Shown one piece after another: positions 55,704 to 64,000 of a stretch of 64,000 nucleotides of DNA. How positions within the stretch are numbered: the stretch's first letter is position 1; every line of letters begins with the position of its first letter. The notes under the pieces are model-generated. The model worked only from the letters and a program-made list of their open reading frames with translations, did no database searches and had not been told where the DNA came from. The stretch is from assembly GCA_004380135.1 (NCBI GenBank), contig QXCR01000093.1, forward strand, positions 51,605 through 115,604, in the 5' to 3' direction. Source of the DNA: Stemphylium vesicarium (taxonomy: Eukaryota > Ascomycota > Dothideomycetes > Pleosporales > Pleosporaceae). The translations under genes and the position numbers were made by a program.

Positions 55704-57115
55704 TTTTATATTTAATTCTAATTAGTAGAGCCTTACTATAAGACTCTATTAACGTAATGCGCGTTAAGCTTCTTAACCGCCTCTTTATTACGTGCGAGTA
55801 GGTTAATCCGCTATATAGAATTAGTATTACTCTGCTATCTAAAAGGCCTTTAGATAATAACTAGGTATAAGCTGTCGCAAGATTACTTACCTAGGACTAT
55901 AGCCTTATAAGACGCTTAGTTAATTATACTACTAGCCTCGCGTTATACTAGCGTAGAATGTGTGTCTTTATATATTAAGAATACTATAGAAAAATCCTTA
56001 CGTAATACTATAATAGTACTAAGTAGTAGGTCTTACTAGTCGTAAAAGATACTATAAGATAGTAAGTAGTAGTAGTTAGAAAAATTTTATAATCTCTTTA
56101 AAGATTAAAGAGATAAGTCTAGCCTACTATAGTATATAAGAGCTATCTAAAGGCTAGTTAGTGCTACTAGAAAGATAGCTATATCTACGTCTACTATATA
56201 AGTCTTATTAGTTCTCTATTAAATAAGGTATAGGCCGTAATACTAGTTAACGTAACTACTAGTAGAAGATTATAAGTATAAAAGGATATTAGATTCCTAA
56301 GAGACGCGACTACCTAATAACTACTAAAGATTATTTAGAAGGACTTACTACTAAGAGTAAGTTATAGAAGCCTTATAATAGCGATAGGCTACTAAAGCCC
56401 TACTAGTTCTTACTATAGAGGAGTAGGCTACTACTAGTAGCTCTAGAGTAGCTAGCTACTAGTGCGAGAGCGATTAACGAGTGAATATTAATTAGAAGTC
56501 TTATAAAGAGAAGTAGGCATATATATAGCTAAGAAGTAAGCCTCCTAATAGAAGATTAAAAGATAGAGAATAACTTGCCTAACCTTAACGCTAACGAGTT
56601 ATTAGCCTACGCGTTAGTAAAGCACCTTACTAGAGTACCTAATAACAAAATATAATAGGATATCGTCTAAATGCTTAAGAACGACGGATAGAAGGAAGCT
56701 GCGATAGCGCCGATAATCAACGAAATCGCAAGGCGAACGAAGAGCGTAGCTGGGGCTAGGGAGTCACCTAAGGGCTCACCAAAGGCGTCTTAGAACGCGA
56801 CAGCAGTAATGATGGCAGCCTTGACTCAGCTTACGCAGATAATAGCTCTAATAACCTCTCGGTTAGAAGCGCTTAAATAGCGAGAAACACGGCAAACTAC
56901 ACGTTTACTAACGCCTAAGAGTTACCTAGATCCTTTAACGACGCTAACTATATTAGGAAAACTAAATAAGAAGAGGCTCTCTAACCTAGAGTAATATAAT
57001 GGCAGCTACGCTAACTACCTAAATTAGAAGTATATGTTATGGGCGGAAAGAGGCCTGCTAACGAGTATGCATTTGCTCCTATGTACAGAATAAGAAAGGT
57101 AGAGAAAAGAAGTGT
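55704..57115 (+). pseudogene. Gag-like remnant of the 55457 Gypsy element
   Basis: Mostly stop-filled. From about 56560 some plus-strand gag-like sequence is readable, with an unmutated patch around 56690-56860 (AGARESPKGSPKAS and an Ala/Met/Gln-rich helix). It ends abruptly at 57115, where a different TG-starting segment begins. Confidence 0.55.
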
Positions 57116-57639
57116 AGGTGTCCTCCTTCGTACGGTACTTATCCTTTGCGCTACCTCTACGCTAGCGTTCCGCGCTAGCCTAAAGTAAGAAGGTAGCAGT
57201 ACTTAGGCGTAGCCCTTTACAATACCTCCCCTCTCCTCTTAGAGGCGTCGTACGACAGAAGACACGTGACTCTCCTTCTATTTCTATTATCGTGCCCCAC
57301 TCTCTTGCGGTGGATCCGGCCTTTTCGTACGTCTATAATTACGGCGTTATTATTAGGCAGTAACCCCGCGTTCTATTTACTTATTATAGGGTAACTTAAG
57401 GTAAAGTCGTTCTTTACTATATAGTTGCGAGCTATAATATTATCTTTTCCTTCTTATCTAATTAAGCGTCTGCTTTTAAGTAATTCTAAGGTAAAGTTGC
57501 CCTTTACTATATAATTATAATCTGTAATAATACTGCTCTTCTTTATTCTTTATACTTCTCTTTCTTCTTACTTAGTACTTAGCTCTTCTTATATAACAAC
57601 TCTTCTACTTCTTAACAAATTCTCTCTAGCGACTTTACT

Positions 57640-58410
57640 ATAGCGCAGCCTCCTCGTGGTGCCTGGGCTGGCTCTGGCGGACGGAACCACCTCACTTACT
57701 CTACTAGTGGCAGTAATAACAGCACTTACTCCTCGTACTTTAAAAGCATTATAAACTAGGCTTAAGCCTATCTAACTTATACGTAGTATAGAGCTATTAT
57801 TCCTACTAATATTAATATTAATACTAATAACGTAAACTTTAATAACTACTAAGTCTAGTATATTCTTAACTTAGAGGTTACTAATAAGCTACGTTGTCTA
57901 CTTATAACCTATTCTATACGTTATTATCTTATTCTTTCTCTTTAGTAATTATTTTTAAGCGTATTACTAACTAAATTTAGTAGCCTAAGGTCTATTGTAT
58001 CGCTAAGTTCTTTCTTTATCTAGCTAGTAACTCTCTATACAATACTTATTAGAGTCTAGATATAGATAAGTAGTCCCCCATTGTCGCTCGTACCACTATT
58101 TAAGCTCATTAACTCCTCACTAGTCGTGCTTCGTACGTTAAGGCCTACGTCATCCACTCTCGCGGTGCTCTCAACGCCACTCCTTGCGACAACAACTGCG
58201 CGGCTGCCGTACGTGGTGATAAGAGTTTCACTGCCTTTGCTGGTTGCATCTCTATCGCTGATGAGTGGAACGGTGCTTGTTCCAACTGCGTCTGGCAGGA
58301 GCATGGGGCCCAGTGCTCTCACCGTCACACTAGTAGAGCTCCTCGTCCGATTGCCAACCCTCGTGCGCGCCGCGGTCGTGCTATTTAGGGTCCTGACTAG
58401 GATGCTAAGT
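57640..58410 (+). pseudogene. DUF3716-like cysteine-rich protein, decayed
   Basis: Two readable plus-strand islands are separated by stop-filled sequence. The first (about 57645-57755) has PPRGAWAGSGGRNHLTYSTS. The second (about 58115-58386) has a Cys module at 58185-58316: C-x3-C, Cys after 15, Cys after 10, C-x2-C, Cys after 8, including WNGACSNCVWQEHGAQCS. A basic Arg/Pro-rich tail follows and a stop at about 58386. The spacing matches my recollection of DUF3716 (a fungal domain of unknown function). The intact antisense gene at 51447-52217 has a related Cys pattern. Confidence 0.55.
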
Positions 58411-58867
58411 AGCTAGTGGACGCCTAGAGTATACGCTTTAGTTAGCGGCGTCTCTTCCTCTAACGAACTTTAGCGGGTGGCCGTATAGTCTATATATAAG
58501 TTACTTAGAATTTAATTATAGTAGTACTATATAGGTTCTCTAATAGCTCTTAAGTAGTATTCTTAAATCCTATCTATCTTATAAGGTACTACTTCTTCTC
58601 TTATTATATTCTCTTATCTATAATACTCTCTACTCTCTATTCTAAGTAGTCTTCTTCGTCGTCGTTGTCCTATACGATAACTGCGGCGGGATTAGTATCG
58701 TTTAGCTACTAGGAAGGGAATAGGTCTTTAGCTACTAGTCTTAGCTTATCTATATAGTAAGTCTTTATAGCCTATGTAAAAATTAGGATAGAGCAACACA
58801 GCGTATACAAGCGCGATCCTCTATCGAGTGTTACTAGAGCGGTTCGCTGCTTATAAGGGTAGGAAAA

Positions 58868-58879
58868 GGGGGGGGGGGG
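58868..58879. repeat. G12 homopolymer
   Basis: Twelve consecutive G residues follow GGAAAA. It is prone to length error in sequencing and to G-quadruplex formation. Confidence 0.8.
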
Positions 58880-58959
58880 TTTACGCTAGCAGAGCCTTCC
58901 CTGCCCCAACCTATGCCGATCTGGGGCGGTCTACGCCAGGGTCGCAGCGACCGCGCTCA

Positions 58960-59020
58960 ACGAACCGTGACAGAACGCGCGCCACGAAACCGCGACAGAC
59001 CGCGCGCAACGAACCGTGAC
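58960..59020. repeat. Short GC-rich direct repeats at an element end
   Basis: Three near-copies of a unit built on GAACCGTGACA / GAAACCGCGACA separated by GCGCGC-containing spacers. They end at the junction with RNase H remnant sequence at 59021, so they may be a subterminal array of the 57116-59020 insertion. Confidence 0.6.
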
Positions 59021-60137
59021 ATTTAGAGTAATAACTAACTATAAGAATCTTAAGTACTTTATAAAGCTAAAGCTCTTAAGTAAATATTAAGTGCGCTAGG
59101 CCGCGCTACTAAGTCGCTATAATATAGAATTACTATATTAACTAGGTAAGTAGAATATAAGAGCTAACGCCCTCTTAAGAAGAGAATAAGACATATCTAT
59201 AGGCGCTAAAGACGAGCGTCTTTAAAAGCGCGTAGTATAGATCTTAAAACCCACGTCCTAATACTACGAGGAAGCTAGCGAGGACGAGGAAGACTTAGTA
59301 GATAGCTAGGTATTATTAGTAAGGACACGTATAGGGCGTACTAGAGTGCGTTTTAGTTTAACTAAAGAACCGTCAGACACCGTTAGTAACGACGGCGCAG
59401 CGCAGCTAGACACTGCCGGCGGGGACAGCGTAGAGCAGTCAGAGCACGAAGGAGAGGCGCTTGCAGAACAAGCTAAGTTAACGGACTCAGCCGCAGTAGA
59501 CGGAAGCCTAGCTTAGCAGAACGAGTTAGAGACGTTATAGCTAGAGGCCCTAAAGAATAATTAGTAGTATAAAGACGCTAAGTAAGCTATAATTAACTAG
59601 AAATAAAGATTCTCTTTAAATATAGGCATAAAGTATTTAATTTTAAAGTACTTAATAGATAACTAAGGAGCGTTATTGTACTAAGGTAAAAGATAGGTGC
59701 TAAATAGCGAGAACCTACGCACCTAAATTATTAGTAAAGTCTATAGTTTCCTCTTAGCTAGCCACCTAGGTAGAGAAATCACCTACTATACGCTAGCTCG
59801 TGACTTCTTCTAGCTAGGCATGACGGAAAGCATTAGACGTTACGTACGGAACTATGACGTGTGTGGAAGGACGAAGCCTTAGAGAGAAGAAGTCTAGGGA
59901 CTACTTAAGCTACTATCTATCCCTAATTACCTCTAGAAGGAAATCTTAATAGACTTTATTAAAGAACTACTTACTAGTAAAGATATAAAGAATCTTATAG
60001 TAGTAATTAACTATCTAAGAAAAGAATATATCTTTATTCTACTACTTAATATAAGAATAGAGATAGTAGTCTAAGCGTTCCTTAGGCACGTAGTTACTTA
60101 CTACTAGCTACCTAACGCGATTATATCTAACTAAAGT
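59021..60137 (+). pseudogene. RNase H-integrase remnant of the 55457 Gypsy element
   Basis: Plus-strand, RIP-mutated copy of the family that is better preserved on the minus strand at 60900-62450. Shared stretches include a linker region (EGEALAEQAKLTDSAAVDGS) and the integrase zinc region NYDVCGRTKP near 59850-59880. It is cut at 60138 by the LTR of the next copy. Confidence 0.75.
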
Positions 60138-60384
60138 TGTAAGGGGCTACGCTCGGAGAGCTATCGCACAGGTATACTAAGATTGTATTCGATAGAGAAA
60201 GGAACTAAGGATAGCTACACTCTAAAGGTCATTTAGGGGCGGCGGCTTGGGATATCGTTTTACTAGCGCGCTAGTGTAGAATCTAGGTGTCTAGCGGCTT
60301 ACCTAGATTCTGTGAATAGTGCGCCCTGCGCACGTGACTAAGATCCTATTAAGAAATAAGCTAATTAGGCTTTAGCCTATTATA
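60138..60384 (-). repeat. 3' LTR of the terminal chromovirus
   Basis: Reverse complement of the 55457-55703 LTR. On the plus strand it starts TGTAAGGGGCTACGC; the far end is RIP-altered (CCTATTATA in place of CCCATTACA). Confidence 0.8.
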
Positions 60385-60559
60385 ATACCTCTCTTCTCCC
60401 CTCTACTTAAGAGTAGAATCTATTAAAAACGCTTTAGTAGGCGTCCCTTACTATCCTAAAGGCCCTTTGTATAGGTTAACTACTATTCTAGTGCTTCTAT
60501 CTCCTCTAGTAGTTCTACTAGTTTAAGAGACGTTTAGTAGTACCCTTTCTACTTGACAT

Positions 60560-63500
60560 CGTAGTATAGCTTCTATTCACGCCCCCGGCGCTTAAGCTAC
60601 TCGGCGACAATATCCTCTACGACGTACTCCTCCTCCCCGTTTACTTATAGCGGCAGTGGCTGGTAGTTATCTTGTGCTTAACTTGGTAGCGGGTCTGTGC
60701 TAGCAGGGCGAAGTCGGTCGACGTGGAAAACAGGGTGGTGACCTAGTGGGGTGTCTAGTTTAACTAAATGACTATTAACCACCTCAATTATAGTGTACTT
60801 AGCGCTTTTCCAATCGAGCTTGCGAGACTCGCGGCCAGTACTATACTACTTGTCAAGCCTTAGCCAGACCTTGTCGCCAACCTTGTACTTCCTAGCCTCC
60901 TTGCGGTGCTTGTTCGCCTGCTTCTCTTGTTCAACCTGGGCTTCGGCCATGCTGGCTTGAACTAAGTCGAACACTTCTCGGAACTTAGCCGCGATGGTCT
61001 CAGCCTTCTCGCGCTCTAAGCGCTCTTCAGCACTATACTTCTTGCGATTAGCGCCTTGGGGTACTTCTAGCTACAGCGGGTCTACGTAGTAACCGTGTTA
61101 TAGAAAGAATAGGGATACTCCTATTAACGTTGCGTCTCTTCTATTAATCGCTATCTAGGCTATAGGGCAAAGGGGTGCCCAATCGTCTTATACCTAGCTA
61201 GTAAACGCTTAGATATACGCTTCCCACACGCTATTCATTCGCTCTATCAACCTATCCGTCTGCGGGTAGAAGGCTATTAATAGTCGCCGCTTAATCTTTA
61301 GAATCTTATAAAGGCGCTCCCACAATAGGCTTATAAACTAGCTACCTTAGTTAAACGTAATCGCGTTAGGTAGCCAGTAGTAAGCGACTACGTGCCTAAG
61401 GAACGCTTAGACTACTATCTCTATTCTTATATTAGATAGTAGGATAAAGATATATTCTTTTCTTAGATAGTTAGTTACTACTATAAGGTTCTTTATGCCT
61501 TTACTAGCGGGTAGTCCTTTAATAAAGTCTATTAAGATTTCCTTCTAGAGGCGATTAGGGATAGGTAGCGGCTTAAGTAGTCCCTAGACTTCTTCTCTCC
61601 AAGGCTTCGTCCTTCCGCACACGTCGCAGTTCCGTACGTAACGTCTGATGCTTTCCGTCATGCCTGGCTAGAAGAAGTCACGAGCTAGCGTACGGTAGGT
61701 GATTTCTCTGCCTGGGTGGCCAGCTGAGAGGGAACCATGGACTTCACTGATGATTCGGGTGCGCAGGTTCTCGCTGTTTGGCACCCATCTTCTGCCTCAG
61801 TACAATAACGCTCCTTAGTCGTCTATTAAGCACTCCGAGATTGAACACTTCACGCCTATACTTAGAGGGAACCTTTGTTCCTAGTCGACTATAGCTTGCT
61901 TAGCGTCTTTGTACTGCCGATCATCCTTCAGGGCCTCTAGCCACAACGTCTCTAACTCGTTCCGCTGAGCTAGGCTTCCGTCTACTGCGGCTGAGTCCGT
62001 TAACTTAGCTTGTTCTGCAAGCGCCTCTCCTTCGTGCTCTGACTGCTCTACGCTGTCCCCGCCGGCAGTGTCCAGCTGCGCTGCGCCGTCGTTACCAACG
62101 GTGTCTAACGGTTCTTTAGTTAAACCAGGACGCACTCCGGTACGCCCTACACGTGTCCTTACTAACAATACCCAGCTGTCTACTAGGTCTTCCTCGTCCT
62201 CGCTAGCTTCCTCGTAGCATTAGGACGTGGGTTTCAAGATCTGTACTACGCGCTTCTAAAGACGCTCGTCTTCAGCGCCTACAGGCATGTCTTGTTCTCT
62301 CCTTGAGAGGGCGTCGGCTCTCACATTCTGCTTACCCGGTCGATACAGTAATTCCATGTTATAGCGACTCAGCAGCGCGGCCTAGCGCACCTGACGTTCG
62401 CTTAAGAGCTTCGGCTTCATAAAGTACTCGAGGTTCTTGTGGTCAGTTATCACCCTAAAGCTCTTGACTGAACGTAGTTCGGCATCCCACTCCTTAAGGC
62501 AGCGGACGACAGCGAGTAGCTCCTTGTCGTGGATCTCGTAGTTGCACTCGTGGGCGTTGTTCTTCCTGGAGAAGTATGCGCAAGGACGTAGTACTCCCTC
62601 GTCGTTGTATTGCGATAGTACTCCTCCCACTGCGTAGCCCGACGAGTCGCATTCCAGCACTGTGTCGCGTTCCGGGTCGAAAGCAGCGAGGTTTGGCTCC
62701 GTGAGGAAGATCTCCTTCAGCTTGTCAAACGCCAATTGTTCTTCGGGTCCCCAGGTAAAGCTCACATCTCCCGTTAGTTAAGTAAGAGGGGAAGCTATTC
62801 TAGCAAAGTCCCTAATAAACCTTCGGTAGAAGTTTGCGAAGCCAAGAAACGACCGAACGCCTTTCACTGTCCTAGGAGCCTCCCAGTCCTTAATAGCTTT
62901 AACCTTGTCCGGATCCATGCGAATGCCCTTCCCAGCGTCGATGATAAAGCCGAGGTACTTAGTAGACTTCACCTCGAACTCGCATTTCTTGATGTCCACG
63001 TAGAGGCCTGCCCCCTGAAGCTTGCTGAGGACCTTTCGGACCTGCTCTCGGTGTTGGTGCAGACTGCCGTCTGTGTAGATCAGCACGTCGTCAAGATATG
63101 CTGAGCAGAACTCGTCGAGGTGCTCTCTCAAGGTCCAGTTAATGTACCGCTGGAAGGTGCTCGGGGAATTTGCCATGCCAAAAGGGGTTACCAACCACTC
63201 GAAGAGACCAAAACGCGTTCGGAAGGCCGTCTTCTATTCGTCGCCTTCGGCCACACGGATCTTATAGAAGGCTGCGATCACGTCTAGCTTAGTAAACTAT
63301 TTAGCCTTACTTAGGTTATTAAGCGTCTCCTAGATAAGTAGTAATGGGTACCTATTCTTCTTAGTTATCGCGTTTAACGCTTAGTAGTCGATATATAATC
63401 GGAGTCCTCCTCTAGGTTTCTTAGTAAATAAGACTAGCGCTGAAGCTGGCGAGCTGCTCACGCGTATAAATCCCTTCTCGAGTAGGGAGGTGAGCTCCTT

Positions 63501-63965
63501 TTGGAGCACTAAAAGCTCACCTCTTGACATACCGTACAGCGGGCCCCACGGCGGCTGTGGCTGCTGACCGTCCTTCGACTCGAACTCAATTCGATGGTCT
63601 ACTCCGGGTCCTCTATGTGGGGGAAGCTTCGCTGCTTCTTTTGGATTGAAGAGCTCATAGTAGCTCTGATAGTGCTCCGGCAGCAATGATCTTACATCTA
63701 CTGCCTTCTTTGGCGCCAGCGCCTTGTTAATGTCTGCAATAGAGGCAGCGAATACGCGCACTCCCGTCTCTGGGTCCTTGGATCTCTTCAGGAGACCCGC
63801 AAACGTAGCCGCGCTCACCTGGCGGGCGACGTTCTGGCTTACAAAGCTCTCGTCGCACCTTACTCGAATGCCCTTCGAGTGTATAAACAAGCTCCTTTTT
63901 GCTGGAGCGATTGTGACGTTCTGGTGGTCCATCCACCCCTTTCCTAGGACGACGTCCTCGTCCAT
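60560..63965 (-). pseudogene. Gypsy pol with chromodomain, patchily mutated
   Basis: Minus-strand blocks. Protease-like sequence is at 63965-63800 (DEDVVLGKGWMDHQNVTIAP). RT starts at about 63580 (PPWGPLYGMSRGELLVLQKE) and is interrupted by stops at 63195-63380. RT continues at 63194-62778 with YLDDVLIYT, then KGVRSFLGFANFYRRFIRDF-type connection sequence. RNase H is at 62765-62382 (CDSSGYAVGGVLSQ, ITDHKNLEYF). Integrase is about 62170-60900, more mutated. A linker VFHVDRLRPA and a chromodomain (YVVEDIVAE) occur near 60560-60710. It is the best preserved pol in the window but still broken by stops. Confidence 0.85.
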
Positions 63966-64000
63966 GTTGTTGATAACGTATGCGTAGGCGACCTCTCGGT

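Larger units (their letters stand above)
57116..59020. mobile_element. Unclassified 1.9-kb insertion with TG...CA ends
   Basis: Begins TGTAGGTGTCCTCC and ends CCGTGACA. The flanking sequences are gag-like on the left and RNase H-like on the right, so they were not originally contiguous, and no target duplication is seen. The first 107 bp (to 57222, ending GCCCTTTACA) look like an LTR followed by a minus-strand purine tract (ATACCTCCCCTCTCC). A DUF3716-like pseudogene and a GC-rich direct repeat lie inside. It may be a fusion of two elements. Confidence 0.4.
60138..64000 (-). mobile_element. Ty3/Gypsy chromovirus, minus strand, runs off the window
   Basis: The 3' LTR is 60138-60384 (same family as 55457-55703, inverted). 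The minus-strand purine tract (GAGGGGAGAAGAGAGG) lies next to it. Internal minus-strand order from the right edge is protease, RT, RNase H, integrase, chromodomain. Gag and the 5' LTR would lie beyond 64000. It inserted into an older copy of its own family. Confidence 0.85.

Noticed and set aside
58056..58416. Two overlapping open frames on opposite strands
   Set aside because: Neither carries recognisable features. The third plus frame over the same stretch holds the conserved Cys module and a basic tail.
1..64000. CRISPR arrays, bacterial operons, riboswitches, rRNA or canonical tRNA genes
   Set aside because: None seen. The spliced genes and fungal protein families show a eukaryotic nuclear genome.

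Overview
This window looks like a chromosome segment from a filamentous ascomycete (Pezizomycotina). The pleosporalean Dothideomycetes are my best guess, and that placement is inference. The evidence is short introns (about 45-60 nt) with GT...CTRAY...AG signals, a Zn2Cys6 regulator, fungal SNF2/ISWI and GET3 genes, a Thermomyces-type secreted lipase, a Pth11/SAT4-like rhodopsin-domain protein, and transposons carrying the CpA-to-TpA signature of repeat-induced point mutation (RIP).

Left part (1-26.6 kb): gene-dense, GC-balanced host DNA. In order: secreted amidase (-), Zn2Cys6 transcription factor (+), DHA1-type MFS transporter (-), a hypothetical protein (-), ISWI chromatin remodeller (+), GET3 tail-anchored-protein ATPase (+), secreted class 3 lipase (+), class II aldolase/adducin-domain protein (-), a small luciferase-domain-like protein (+), FAD monooxygenase (+), a hypothetical membrane protein (+), a 12-cysteine small secreted protein (+), a decayed chitin-binding (CBM18) secreted protein (+) and an alpha/beta hydrolase (-). 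I resolved exon joins by hand for most of these. The amidase, regulator and transporter may form a small catabolic or export module, but that is inference from adjacency.

Right part (26.6-64 kb): a nest of transposable elements. Several layers can be solved exactly from target-site duplications (TSDs). A Fot1/pogo-like element (27028-43398, TA) holds a hAT element (28901-43367, 8-bp TSD CCCGGGTG). That holds a second hAT (29254-40654, TSD CTGTAGAG), which holds a short non-autonomous hAT (30645-31425, TSD GTTATATA) and a chromovirus-type Ty3/Gypsy element (31478-38808, TSD TAACT). The Gypsy element itself carries a solo LTR (TSD GATTA). After an island with one apparently intact 7TM gene (43957-45096) comes a second nest: a minus-strand Gypsy remnant (from 45796) interrupted by a complete Gypsy element (46311-52900, TSD GAAGG) and by further Gypsy copies (from 55457), ending in a minus-strand chromovirus that runs off the window.

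The most novel signals are in the repeats. Five tiny TG...CA elements (106-200 bp) each have a perfect 5-bp TSD and internal hairpins; in the two main subtypes the stem sequences differ while pairing is kept. Two different Gypsy elements carry an extra antisense gene between polyprotein and 3' LTR. One of these (51447-52217) is an apparently intact three-exon gene with a cysteine-rich domain, inside an element whose polyprotein is broken by stops.
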